From DASUNP01 sp035249305 (GTDB taxonomy: Bacteria; Acidobacteriota; Blastocatellia; UBA7656), in assembly GCA_035249305.1 (NCBI GenBank), contig DATFGQ010000085.1, positions 1 to 64,000 of the forward strand: a DNA stretch of 64,000 nucleotides, given 5' to 3'. The number at the start of each line of letters is the position of its first letter. Position 1 is the stretch's first letter. Of the stretch, positions 35,467 through 45,104 are shown piece after piece. The notes below the pieces were generated by a model. That model did not search any database. It was not told the DNA's origin and saw nothing but the letters and a program-made list of their open reading frames with translations. The position numbers and the translations under genes are program-made.

Positions 35467-37150
35467 ACATGTTGCGGTAATTCGGGCCGCCGCCGCCTTC
35501 GGGCGGGACCCAGTTGATTATCTGGTAGGGGTCCATGATGTCGCACGTCTTGCAGTGAACGCAGTTCGAGAAGTTGACCTGGAGCCTTCGCTTGCCCTCG
35601 CCCGCGTCGACCATCTCATAGACATTAGCCGGGCAAAAATTCTCGCACGGGTTGCCGTACTCCGCGGTGCAGCGGTCGACGCAGATGTTTAAGTCTACGA
35701 CCTTGAGGTGCGAAGGCTGGTCTTCGTCGTGGTGCGTGCTCGAATAATAGACGTCCGTCAGCTTGTTGAACGTCAGCTTGTCGTCGTACTTGAGCCCCGC
35801 GTATCGGCCCTCTTTGCCGTGCCCATCGACCGCGGAGAGTTTCCGCATGTGTTGATGGCCCGCCTTGATGGGGAGCCTTCTCGGCAAGCGCCCGCCGGTC
35901 ACCGAAGATATGCCCGCCGTGACCAGCCCGAGCATCCGACCTTTATCAAACGCCTGGTGGAAGTTCCTCGACTTGTAAAGCTCGCGGCCGATGTAGCTCT
36001 CTTTTAGCCGCTTGTCGAACGCACCGAGCTTTGCGCGCGAGTAATCTCCGGCGATCAAAGCTTCCAGTATCGTCTCGGCCGCGAGCATCCCCGCCTTGAT
36101 CGCCGTGTGAATGCCCTTGAGCCGCTCGCCGTTCAGCATGCCCGCCGAATCGCCGATAATCATCACGCCGTCGGCGGTGAACTGCGGCATCGTGTACCAC
36201 CCGCCGACCGGCATCGCCTTCGCGCCGTAGCGGACCATCTTGCCATCTTTAAGAAGCTCGGCGATAAGCGGGTGCGTCTTGAACCGCTGAAACTCGTGAT
36301 GCGGATCGATGTGCGGGTCGCGGTAGTCGAGCCCGACCGCGAGCCCTATGTCGATGATGCGGTCGCGCATGCCGTAGACCCACGAGCCGCCGAACGTGTG
36401 CGAGTCGAGCGGCCAGCCCAGCGTGTGGATCACCGACCCCGGCGGAAAACGGTCGTCGGGCGCCTCCCACAGCTCCTTAATCCCGACCGAGTAGACCTGG
36501 GGGTCGCTGTCGCGGTCCAGGTTCAGTCTATCAACCAGTTGCTTTGTGAGCGACCCGCGCACGCCTTCGCCCAGCACTGTAACTTTCGCGACGATGTCGA
36601 CGCCGGGCTCGAAATTAGGCTTAGCCTTCCCGGTCTTATCTATGCCCTTGTCACCCGTGCGAACGCCCGTCACACTCTCGCCTTCGTAAAGCATCTGCGC
36701 GCCGGGGAATTCGGGGAAGATGTTGACGCCGGCCTCTTCGCACTTTTCGCCCATCCATCGCACGAGGCGGTTGAGCGAGACGACGTAGTTGCCATGATTG
36801 CGGAGCGGGGGCGGGATTATCGGCGCGCTAATCTTGCCGCTCTCGGTCAAATAGTAGACCTTCTCTTCGCCGACCGGCGCTTCAAGCGGCGCACCTTCGT
36901 TCTCGAAATCCGGGATCAGCTCTCTGAGGCTTATGGGGTCGAGCACCGCGCCCGAAAGCTGGTGCGCGCCGATCTCCTTTGCCTTCTCGATGACTGCGAT
37001 GCTCACCTCGTCGAGCCGCTTGCCGCCCGCCTCTTTCGCCGTCTTGTTGTGCGCCTCGATCAGCTTCGAGAGGTGAAGCGCGCAAGAGAGGCTCGCCGGC
37101 CCTGCTCCCACCAGGAGGACATCCATTTCAAGTGTTTCTCTTTCAAACAT
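35465..37150 (-). CDS. Electron transfer flavoprotein-ubiquinone oxidoreductase
   Basis: At 561 residues it has the usual length of the family. It shows the N-terminal FAD motif GAGPASLSCALHL, the conserved IIGDSAGMLN segment, and a C-terminal 4Fe-4S region with CVDRCTAEYG and CVHCKTCDIMDPYQIINW. It passes electrons from reduced ETF to the quinone pool at the membrane. It is the last gene of etfB-etfA-ETF-QO, and a heptad hairpin (37151-37226) fills the gap from etfA. This set is distinct from the ETF fusion at 58493-60322. Confidence 0.96.
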   Translation of the reverse strand: MFERETLEMDVLLVGAGPASLSCALHLSKLIEAHNKTAKEAGGKRLDEVSIAVIEKAKEIGAHQLSGAVLDPISLRELIPDFENEGAPLEAPVGEEKVYYLTESGKISAPIIPPPLRNHGNYVVSLNRLVRWMGEKCEEAGVNIFPEFPGAQMLYEGESVTGVRTGDKGIDKTGKAKPNFEPGVDIVAKVTVLGEGVRGSLTKQLVDRLNLDRDSDPQVYSVGIKELWEAPDDRFPPGSVIHTLGWPLDSHTFGGSWVYGMRDRIIDIGLAVGLDYRDPHIDPHHEFQRFKTHPLIAELLKDGKMVRYGAKAMPVGGWYTMPQFTADGVMIIGDSAGMLNGERLKGIHTAIKAGMLAAETILEALIAGDYSRAKLGAFDKRLKESYIGRELYKSRNFHQAFDKGRMLGLVTAGISSVTGGRLPRRLPIKAGHQHMRKLSAVDGHGKEGRYAGLKYDDKLTFNKLTDVYYSSTHHDEDQPSHLKVVDLNICVDRCTAEYGNPCENFCPANVYEMVDAGEGKRRLQVNFSNCVHCKTCDIMDPYQIINWVPPEGGGGPNYRNM

Positions 37151-37226
37151 AAGACCTCAGTAGCCAGTAGCCAGTAGTCAGTAGCTTAGATTCTACTGGC
37201 TACTGTCTACTGACTACTGGCTACTC
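37151..37226. repeat. Heptanucleotide-repeat hairpin (AGTAGCC type)
   Basis: Arms made of AGTAGCC and AGTAGTC units, with the inverse arm TACTGGCTACTGTCTACTGA, fill the 70-bp gap between etfA and the ETF-QO gene. The TAG stop of etfA lies in the first unit (GAG-TAG-CCAGTAG on the minus strand). Confidence 0.8.
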
Positions 37227-38213
37227 TTGCTTCGCTTTTCGGATCTCGCCCGTGAGCGCGGGAACGATCTCGAACAGGTCGCCGACGATCCCGTAGTCGG
37301 CTATGTCAAAGATAGGCGCTTCGGGGTCTTTGTTAATGGCGACGATGGTCTGCGAGTTCTTCATCCCGACGACGTGCTGGATCGCGCCCGATATGCCGAC
37401 GGCGAGGTAGAGCTTCGGCGAGACGGTCTGGCCTGAGCTGCCGATCTGGCGGTCCATCGGGAGCCACTCGTTGTCGCAGATCGGGCGAGACGCCGCGATC
37501 TCTGCGCCGAGCGCTTTGGCAAGCTCCTCGACGATGGCGATATTCTCCTGGCTCTTGATCCCGCGCCCGACCGCGACAATGAGCGGGGCCTGCGACAGGT
37601 CGACGGCCTGTTTCGCCTCCTGAAACTTCTCTTCAGGCTGCGTGCGGATCGTCACATCGGACAGGTCTATCTCAATCGCCTCGACGCGCGCGGCCGCCTC
37701 CCCGGCCTCGGCCAAATCGGCGCGGTAGGCGCCCGCCTGGAACGAAGCGAAGACCGGGGGCTCGGCCGAAACCCTGACGTCAGTGTTGATCTTGCCCTGA
37801 AATATCTGGCGTGTGAAAACCACTTCATTCCCGTCTACGCGATAGCCTATGCAGTCGGGGACGAAGCTCTTGCCGAGCGCCGACGTAAGGCGCGGCGCGA
37901 AGTCTCGCACCTGGTAGGTGTGGCTCAAGATGACGTACCGCGGGTTGAGTTTTTCCACGACGCGGCGCAGCGCGGCCGTGTAGCCGTCGGGCGTGTATTC
38001 GGCGAGCTTCGCGTCTTCGACCGTGTAAACGACTTCGACCTTTTTCGCCGCCACGTCTGTCGCGACGTTCGAGACTCCCGAGCCTAATACCACGGCCGAT
38101 ACTTTTTCGCCGGTCTCGCCCGCGATCCGCTGCGCCGCCACCATCGCTTCATACGAGGTGCGGTTCAGGACTCCGTCGCGCTGTTCTATAAAAAGAAGTA
38201 TTCCCTCGCTCAT
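37221..38213 (-). CDS. etfA: Electron transfer flavoprotein alpha subunit
   Basis: With the ATG at 38213 (MSEGILLFIEQ, GGAGG just upstream) the product is 330 residues; a longer frame runs into repeat DNA and is rejected. The C-terminal FAD-binding half shows VAVGRGI, GQTVSPKLYLAVGISGAIQH and VAINKDPEAPIFDIADYGIVGD, all standard for EtfA. It binds FAD and forms the ETF dimer with the EtfB encoded upstream, accepting electrons from acyl-CoA and other dehydrogenases. Confidence 0.96.
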   Translation of the reverse strand: MSEGILLFIEQRDGVLNRTSYEAMVAAQRIAGETGEKVSAVVLGSGVSNVATDVAAKKVEVVYTVEDAKLAEYTPDGYTAALRRVVEKLNPRYVILSHTYQVRDFAPRLTSALGKSFVPDCIGYRVDGNEVVFTRQIFQGKINTDVRVSAEPPVFASFQAGAYRADLAEAGEAAARVEAIEIDLSDVTIRTQPEEKFQEAKQAVDLSQAPLIVAVGRGIKSQENIAIVEELAKALGAEIAASRPICDNEWLPMDRQIGSSGQTVSPKLYLAVGISGAIQHVVGMKNSQTIVAINKDPEAPIFDIADYGIVGDLFEIVPALTGEIRKAKQE

Positions 38214-38218
38214 CATTC

Positions 38219-38296
38219 CTCCAGTGCTGAGTGCTGAGTCCTGAGTCCTGAGTAATAGTCTTTCACTCAGCACTCAGCACTCAGCACTCAGGACTT
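38219..38296. repeat. Heptanucleotide-repeat hairpin (TGAGTGC/TGAGTCC type) between etfB and etfA
   Basis: GTGCTGAGTGCTGAGTCCTG and the inverse arm CACTCAGCACTCAGCACTCA form a long imperfect hairpin starting one base after the etfB stop and ending a few bases before the etfA ribosome site. The same units occur at 17201-17494 and 58443-58514. Confidence 0.8.
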
Positions 38297-38297
38297 C

Positions 38298-39080
38298 TTA
38301 TAACACTCTTGCATCGAAGCGGAGCTTCTCGACCAGCTTCGCCGCCGCCTCGGCGGGCTTGCCTTCGATCATCTCCGTGCGCTTGGTCTTCTCGGGCAGG
38401 TAGGCGCGCTCGATCGTCTGCGTCGGCTTCAAGTCTTCGGCCGTCAGGCCGAGGTCGGCGGCTTTCACGTCGCGTATCTCTTTTTTCTTCGCCGACATTA
38501 TGCCCTTGAGCGTGGCGTAGCGTAGCTGGTTGATGCCCGACTGGATCGTCAGCAGCGCGGGCATCGGCGTCCGCACCCACTGAAACCAGCCGCTCTCAAG
38601 CTCGCGTTTGACTCGCACGCTTCCCTCTTCGGGCTGCACCTCCATGACGATAGTCGCGCTCGGCAGGTCCAGCTTCTCGGCCAGGATCAAGCCCACCTGC
38701 GCGAAGCCATAATCGTCCGACTGAAGGCCCGTGAAGATCAGGTCGAACTTCTCGTCCTTGAGCGCGGCCGCGAGCGCGCGCGCGATGGCCGCCGCGTCCG
38801 TGGCCTGGTCGAAGGCCGGGTCGTTCAGGTGTATGGCGCGGTCCGCGCCCTTAGCGAGCGCCTCTTTTATAGACTGCCGTACGCGCTCGGGACCGAGGCT
38901 GATGACTACGACTTCGCCGCCGTGCTTCTCTTTCTGCCGCAAAGCCTCTTCGAGCGCGTAGGCGTCGGCCTCGCTCATCTCATAACTCATGTCGCGCTCG
39001 TCTATCCACTTCTGGTCTCCCGCGATTCGCAGTATCGAGTCTTTCTTCGGCACCTGTTTCAAACAAACGACTATGTTCAT
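38298..39080 (-). CDS. etfB: Electron transfer flavoprotein beta subunit
   Basis: The 260-residue product begins MNIVVCLKQVPKKDS. It has the beta-subunit landmarks EALRQKEKHGGEVVVISLG, IFTGLQSDDYGFAQVG and the C-terminal PTQTIERAYLPE. It binds AMP and partners with EtfA. Downstream genes etfA and the ETF-QO gene complete the route to quinone. Confidence 0.96.
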   Translation of the reverse strand: MNIVVCLKQVPKKDSILRIAGDQKWIDERDMSYEMSEADAYALEEALRQKEKHGGEVVVISLGPERVRQSIKEALAKGADRAIHLNDPAFDQATDAAAIARALAAALKDEKFDLIFTGLQSDDYGFAQVGLILAEKLDLPSATIVMEVQPEEGSVRVKRELESGWFQWVRTPMPALLTIQSGINQLRYATLKGIMSAKKKEIRDVKAADLGLTAEDLKPTQTIERAYLPEKTKRTEMIEGKPAEAAAKLVEKLRFDARVL

Positions 39081-39084
39081 GCAT

Positions 39085-39121
39085 TAACCTTTGAGACTTC
39101 AAATTTGAAATTTGATACTTC
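39085..39121. repeat. Heptad-type AT-rich repeat (TTTGAAA/TTTGATA)
   Basis: GACTTCAAATTTGAAATTTG and neighbouring bases are built from seven-base units like those of the palindrome at 35419-35466. A shorter relative (GATTTCAAATTTGAGATC) lies at 42762-42779 between plsX and rpmF. Confidence 0.5.
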
Positions 39122-39132
39122 AGGGCGCCGCT

Positions 39133-40392
<1,260 letters not shown>

Positions 40393-40428
40393 TTCCTCCA
40401 ACTGGAGAAGCAGTAAAACCCTGACCGG

Positions 40429-40671
40429 TTACTTCGAGTGCTTCTCGATGTATTCGATCGCGTCACGGACGCTGGTAATCTTCTCCGCGTCCTCATCCGG
40501 TATCTCTATGTTGAACTCTTCCTCGAACCTCATCACCAGCTCTACCGTGTCGAGCGAGTCCGCGCCCAGGTCGTCGATGAAGCGCGCGTTCGGCGTGACT
40601 TCCGACTCGTCTACGCCAAGCTCGTCAACTATTATCTGTTTTACCCTTTCCTCAACCGAACCTTCTGCCAT
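40429..40671 (-). CDS. acpP: Acyl carrier protein
   Basis: 80 residues, acidic, with the phosphopantetheine attachment motif GADSLDTVEL and the usual four-helix pattern (VEERVKQIIVDELG at the start). A good AGGAGG-like site precedes the start. It carries growing acyl chains for FabD and FabF encoded next to it. Confidence 0.97.
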   Translation of the reverse strand: MAEGSVEERVKQIIVDELGVDESEVTPNARFIDDLGADSLDTVELVMRFEEEFNIEIPDEDAEKITSVRDAIEYIEKHSK

Positions 40672-40768
40672 TTTCTAGCTCCTCCTAACAGTATTCATAT
40701 TGTAGTTCCAAGAATCTTTAAGTCCATATCGCATTATGCGCCGCGCGCCGCGCGGTTGTCGAACCGTA

Positions 40769-41713
40769 TTAAGAGCCGCAAGCCGCGATTGCCTCTTCGA
40801 GCGTTTCGGGCGAGTCTACGTTCAAGATATCGCAGTCGCGGTCGATCTGTCGGATCAGCCCCGAAAGCACTTTGCCCGGCCCTATCTCGACGAAGCGCGT
40901 CACGCCCTGATCGACTAGCAGCCTTACCGAATCGCTCCAGCGGACGGGGCTCGCCACCTGCCGGATGAGGGCCGCGCGGGCCTCCGCGCCGGAGGTCGTC
41001 ATACGGGCGTCGACGTTAGTCACAAGCGGCACATTCAAATCCAAAAACTCGATCTCGTCAAGCACGGGCGCGAGACGGTCGGCCGCGGGCTTCATCAGCT
41101 CGCAATGAAACGGCGCGCTGACCGCGAGCAATACCGCGCGGCGTATGCCCTTCTCTTTGGCGATACTGACGGCGTGCTCCACTGCGGACTTATGGCCCGC
41201 GATCACGGTCTGTCCCGGCGAGTTAATGTTGGCCGGCGCGCAGACGCCGAGAGCTGATGCTTCATGGCAAAGCGCGTTCACTTTATCGAGGTCGCCGCCG
41301 ATCAACGCCGCCATCGCGCCTTCGCCCTGCGGGACCGCCTCCTGCATAAATAGCCCGCGTTTGCGAACTACGCGGAGCGCGTCTTCGAGCTTCAACGATC
41401 CTGCGGCCACAAGCGCCGTGTACTCGCCGAGCGAATGGCCCGCGACGAAATCGGCCTTCGGGCCTCGCTCTTCAAAGGCGCGCAGGGCGGCGATCGATGT
41501 CGCGAGAATAGCGGGCTGCGTGTTTGCCGTGAGCTTCAGCTCTTCGTCCGGCCCTTCGAAGCAGAGGCTCGACAGCCTCATCCCTAGGACGCTATCGGCC
41601 TCTTCGAAGACGCGGCGCGCGGCGGGTATTTGTTCGGCCAGCGCCTTGCCCATCCCCGCCGCTTGCGAGCCCTGTCCCGGAAACACGAAGGCTGTCTTTT
41701 TGTCCGTGCTCAT
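40769..41713 (-). CDS. fabD: Malonyl-CoA:ACP transacylase
   Basis: 314 residues with GQGSQAAGMG near the start, nucleophile Ser in GHSLGEYTAL, the active-site His in APFHCELM, and GPGKVLSGL near the end. It loads malonyl groups on ACP. It starts 3 bp after the plsX stop and is clearly cotranscribed with it. In 40672-40768 there is only a short gap. Confidence 0.96.
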   Translation of the reverse strand: MSTDKKTAFVFPGQGSQAAGMGKALAEQIPAARRVFEEADSVLGMRLSSLCFEGPDEELKLTANTQPAILATSIAALRAFEERGPKADFVAGHSLGEYTALVAAGSLKLEDALRVVRKRGLFMQEAVPQGEGAMAALIGGDLDKVNALCHEASALGVCAPANINSPGQTVIAGHKSAVEHAVSIAKEKGIRRAVLLAVSAPFHCELMKPAADRLAPVLDEIEFLDLNVPLVTNVDARMTTSGAEARAALIRQVASPVRWSDSVRLLVDQGVTRFVEIGPGKVLSGLIRQIDRDCDILNVDSPETLEEAIAACGS

Positions 41714-41716
41714 TCT

Positions 41717-42754
41717 TCAGATCGCCGCGATGGCTTGCCCCAGCTCCTTTTCGATCTTGGCGTTGACATCGCCCCGGCAGTAGTCGCGGGCGACGCCGAT
41801 GGCGTTGCGTATGGCCTTCGAGCTCGACCGGCCGTGACAGATCACCGCGACGCCTTTTATGCCCAACAGCGGCGCGCCGCCGTATTCGGCGTAATCGATT
41901 CGCTGCTTGAACTTCTGGAACGCGGGCCGCGTAAGCAGCGCGCCCGCCTTTGCCGACAGCGAAGCCTTGAGCTCCTGTTTGAGCAGACGCATCAAGACCT
42001 CGACGACGCCCTCGCTGGTCTTGAGCGCGATGTTGCCCGTGAACCCGTCGCAGACGATCACGTCGACCTGGCCTGTGAACATGTCGCGCCCTTCGACGTT
42101 GCCTATGAAGTTGATGTGCGAGTTCTTGAGCAGCTTGAAGGCCTCTTTCGTAAGGTCGTTCCCTTTGATCTCTTCTTCGCCGATCGATAGCAGCCCGACG
42201 CGCGGGTGCTTAACGCCCACGATGACGCTGGAATAGAACGAGCCCATGACTGCGAAATCGTAAAGGTGCGTCGGCTTGCATTCGGCGTTCGCGCCCACGT
42301 CTAAGATGACGCTGCCGCGCCCTGTGAGCGTAGGCAGCACGGCCGCCAGCGCCGGCCGGTCTACCCTCGGCAGAGTGCCGATGACGAGCTTCGAAGTCAT
42401 CATAACCGCGCCGGTGTTTCCGGCGCTCACCAGGGCCTGCGCCTTGCCTTCGCGAACGAGCTGGGCCGCGACGCGTATGGAGCTGTTGCGCTTGCGGCGG
42501 ACGGCCGTAGCCACGGGGTCATCCATCGTGACCACCTCGCGGGCGTCTACTATCTCGATTGAAGAACTGCGCCAGTGGCGTGAGCCTCCGAGCGCGCGGC
42601 CCCTGCGGTGGCGGTCGAGCTCGGGTTGAATATCTTCGGACCGCCCGACCAGGATGATGCCGACGCCGAAGTCGCGGGCGGCTTCAATCGCCCCTTCGAC
42701 CTCGTTGGCGGGGGCGTAATCGCCCCCCATTGCATCCACAGCGATCTTTAGCAT
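41717..42754 (-). CDS. plsX: Phosphate acyltransferase PlsX
   Basis: 345 residues beginning MLKIAVDAMGGDYAP, with SAGNTGAVM, DVGANAECKP, VCDGFTGNIALK and YGGAPLLGIKGV, all conserved in PlsX. It makes acyl-phosphate from acyl-ACP for phospholipid synthesis. A short insertion-like stretch (RRGRALGGSRHWRSSS, about 50-66) is unusual for the family. Confidence 0.96.
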   Translation of the reverse strand: MLKIAVDAMGGDYAPANEVEGAIEAARDFGVGIILVGRSEDIQPELDRHRRGRALGGSRHWRSSSIEIVDAREVVTMDDPVATAVRRKRNSSIRVAAQLVREGKAQALVSAGNTGAVMMTSKLVIGTLPRVDRPALAAVLPTLTGRGSVILDVGANAECKPTHLYDFAVMGSFYSSVIVGVKHPRVGLLSIGEEEIKGNDLTKEAFKLLKNSHINFIGNVEGRDMFTGQVDVIVCDGFTGNIALKTSEGVVEVLMRLLKQELKASLSAKAGALLTRPAFQKFKQRIDYAEYGGAPLLGIKGVAVICHGRSSSKAIRNAIGVARDYCRGDVNAKIEKELGQAIAAI

Positions 42755-42812
42755 TATTTAGATTTCAAATTTGAGATCGCGGCGCGCGTAAGCGCATCAT
42801 CCGCCATCCAAA

Positions 42813-42998
42813 TTACTCTTCGGCTTTCGGCTCGATGGCTACGCGCCCTCTGTAGAAGCCGCACTTCGGGCAGACGCGGTGCGGCGGGCGGGGCTCCCCG
42901 CAGTTCGGACAGTTGCCCACGGCGGGCGGGACCAGGTGATCGTGCGCCCGGCGCTTGCCCGTGCGAGACTTTGAATGTTTCCTCTTAGGATTTGGCAT
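42813..42998 (-). CDS. rpmF: Ribosomal protein L32
   Basis: 61 residues with the N-terminal MPNPKRKHSKSRTGKRRAH and a zinc ribbon CPNCGEP...CPKCGFYRG. It lies between yceD and plsX, the conserved bacterial order. Confidence 0.97.
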   Translation of the reverse strand: MPNPKRKHSKSRTGKRRAHDHLVPPAVGNCPNCGEPRPPHRVCPKCGFYRGRVAIEPKAEE

Positions 42999-43012
42999 TA
43001 CCTACTACTCCC

Positions 43013-43582
43013 TCAATTATCAGATTTAAACTCTTTGAGCGCGGCCCAGCGCGGGTCCGTCTGCTCGACTCTACAGTCGCACTGCTGCTCGTTCAAATTC
43101 CCGCCACACTCCGGGCACAACCCGCGACAGTCGCTGTCGCAGAGCCTCGACATAGGCATGGCGAGCTCTATCTGCTCGCGCACAACGTCGTCGAGGTCTA
43201 TACAATCGTCAACGTAGAAGGCCGTCGAAAGATCATCCCCGCCAAGCTCTTTCTCTTCCAGCGGGCTTGCGGGCCTGACGGCGGGCACGTACAGCAGATC
43301 GAAGCTCTGATCTACGGGCGTCGAGAAGGCCGTCAAGCAACGGTCGCAAGCGTACTCGACCGTGGCCTTCACCCCGCCAACGAGCTTCACCTTTGCTCCG
43401 TCGCGGGTGGCGTGTAAATCGAGAGCCGGGCGGCCGACGATGCGGCTGTCTTCGCCCCTCAAGTGGGGTTCGCCCTCACCGTAAGTGTGATGGACCGCGA
43501 GCCCCTCCTCTTCGCTTATATGGTTTATGTTGACTACCATCCCCGGCTTTCCCGCGCCCATATGGCGAACGATTCGGCGCAC
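43013..43582 (-). CDS. yceD: YceD/DUF177 family protein
   Basis: 189 residues from the first start; an internal Met (MVVNINHIS, at 43540) is an equally plausible start, giving 175 residues. It has the family features: an internal CDRCL motif and the C-terminal zinc-ligand-like run CDSDCRGLCPECGGNLNEQQ. The family is linked to 23S rRNA or L32 biogenesis and normally precedes rpmF, as here (14 bp gap). Confidence 0.9.
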   Translation of the reverse strand: MRRIVRHMGAGKPGMVVNINHISEEEGLAVHHTYGEGEPHLRGEDSRIVGRPALDLHATRDGAKVKLVGGVKATVEYACDRCLTAFSTPVDQSFDLLYVPAVRPASPLEEKELGGDDLSTAFYVDDCIDLDDVVREQIELAMPMSRLCDSDCRGLCPECGGNLNEQQCDCRVEQTDPRWAALKEFKSDN

Positions 43583-43656
43583 AGCAAAAGATATTCATTA
43601 TATAGGTGGCGCCGGGTTTGTCAACCAGGGCTCCGTCCCACAAATCATAACATTTC

Positions 43657-43698
43657 GGAACTTTGGGTTTACTCGGGCGTGGTTACTAAGGGTATAAT
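43657..43698 (+). promoter_or_regulatory. Candidate ECF promoter overlapping a sigma70 -10 box
   Basis: GGAAC (43657-43661), 16 bases, then CGT (43678-43680) fits the common ECF sigma promoter layout and would allow self-activation of the sigma gene downstream. A perfect TATAAT (43693-43698) with only a weak -35 could give basal expression. The interval to the divergent yceD gene is only 154 bp. Confidence 0.45.
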
Positions 43699-43736
43699 TA
43701 ATGGGGATAAACCTATAAAGAAGGCGACACGCCCGG

Positions 43737-44366
43737 ATGGCAACAGTCACTCATCAGGCGCAGGCGGTAGGAATCGGGGGCAGTCGGTCGGTTGAAACGG
43801 CTAACGACCACGAGCTGCTGGCCGCAATCAGGGACGGCGACGAGGCGGCGTTCCAGGAGATCGTGCGCCGATATCGCAACCCCATAACGAATTTCGTCTA
43901 CCGGATGATTGACGATTACGAGAGGTCTGTCGAGTTGGCTCAGGAAACCTTCATTCGAGTCTATACGAGCGCGTCTCGCTATCAGGCGAATTACAGCTTC
44001 TCGACTTACATCTATCGCATAGCGACGAACCTGGCTATCAGCGAGCTCCGCCGGCGCAAGCGGCGCAAGTTCGTGTCGCTCTTGACGCCGTTTACCGGCG
44101 ACGACGGCGAGCCGGTCGAGATAGATCCGCCCGACGCCAACCCGCTGCAAGACGAGGCGCTCATAGACAACGAGCGACGCAGGGCGGTGGCCCGCGCCAT
44201 CTCGTCTTTGCCGGAAAAGTACCGCGCTGCCATCGTGCTGCGCGACGTCGAAGGACTGAGCTACGACCGCATAGCCGAGGTGCTCAAGCTCTCGGAAGGG
44301 ACCGTGAAATCACGCATCAACCGCGCTCGCAACCTCTTGAAGGAGAAGCTGAGCGCGTACGTTTAA
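43737..44366 (+). CDS. ECF (RpoE-like) RNA polymerase sigma factor
   Basis: 209 residues. Region 2 (about 28-100) has NFVYRMIDDYERSVELAQET and FSTYIYRIATNLAISELRRR. Region 4 (about 150-205) has LPEKYRAAIVLRDVEGLSYD and LSEGTVKSRINRARNLLKEK. There is no extra C-terminal domain. It is followed by a zinc anti-sigma gene and an HtrA-like gene, the classic arrangement for an envelope-stress sigma system. Confidence 0.95.
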   Translation: MATVTHQAQAVGIGGSRSVETANDHELLAAIRDGDEAAFQEIVRRYRNPITNFVYRMIDDYERSVELAQETFIRVYTSASRYQANYSFSTYIYRIATNLAISELRRRKRRKFVSLLTPFTGDDGEPVEIDPPDANPLQDEALIDNERRRAVARAISSLPEKYRAAIVLRDVEGLSYDRIAEVLKLSEGTVKSRINRARNLLKEKLSAYV

Positions 44367-44399
44367 GCCGAGTTTGTTCGAGGCTAGGATGGGAATACT

Positions 44400-45074
44400 A
44401 TGAACGGGTGTAAACAGATAAAGGCAATCATTGACGAAGCGGAGAGGCCCGAGGCGCTCGACTACGGCGCGAGCCAGCACATGGCCTCCTGCGCAGATTG
44501 CAGCCAGTTCGCCGACGAGCGGGCGAAGCTCAAGGCGTTGCTGGCCGAGGTGGGGCGTGTGAGCGCGCCGGCCGATTTCGATTTCAAGCTGAAGGCGCGT
44601 CTGGCCGAGGTCAAGGGGCGTAGGAATTTCTTAGGGCTCTCGCCGGCTGGCTATCTTAAGCTCGGCGGCGCGATGGCCGCGCTCGTCATAGCGGTCGTAG
44701 CCGCGCAAACGGGCGGCCTCTTTACGGCCGACAACACGGTTGCGCCCCCCGCCGAAGAGACGGCGGCTGTTCAACCTTTCAACCCGCAGCGCACCGATGT
44801 CGTGCAGCCCATGCCTCCTGCAATCAGGTCTGAAGAGCCGGATCGCGTAGCGATCGCAGCGATTAATGTCAGTCAGAGAGGTCAGAGGCGGCACGTGCGT
44901 CCGGCCCCAGAGCCTGTGCGAGCGTTCGTCACAGAAGGCGGCACGACGGTCTTGATGCGCGGGCCTGCGGGCGAGCTCGAAGTCCCCGTGCCTACGGTCA
45001 GCGTGGGCGCGCAGTCGCTGATGTACGTCGGTTCGAGGCGCCACACGGCGCACGCGGTATCAACATCATTCTAG
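44400..45074 (+). CDS. Zinc-type anti-sigma factor, single membrane span
   Basis: 224 residues. The N-terminal cytoplasmic part has an anti-sigma HxxxCxxC motif (HMASCADC). A single transmembrane helix (about 83-101, LGGAMAALVIAVVAA) leads to a periplasmic part of about 120 residues rich in Pro, Ala and Val. It should bind and inhibit the sigma factor encoded 33 bp upstream. The signal that releases it is unknown. Confidence 0.85.
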   Translation: MNGCKQIKAIIDEAERPEALDYGASQHMASCADCSQFADERAKLKALLAEVGRVSAPADFDFKLKARLAEVKGRRNFLGLSPAGYLKLGGAMAALVIAVVAAQTGGLFTADNTVAPPAEETAAVQPFNPQRTDVVQPMPPAIRSEEPDRVAIAAINVSQRGQRRHVRPAPEPVRAFVTEGGTTVLMRGPAGELEVPVPTVSVGAQSLMYVGSRRHTAHAVSTSF

Positions 45075-45104
45075 TTTTTTTCATCAGGCGCGAAGTTTTT
45101 GTCT

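Noticed and set aside
36107..37177. Plus-strand frame of 356 codons opposite the ETF-QO gene
   Set aside because: Antisense shadow; the opposite strand has full family motifs.
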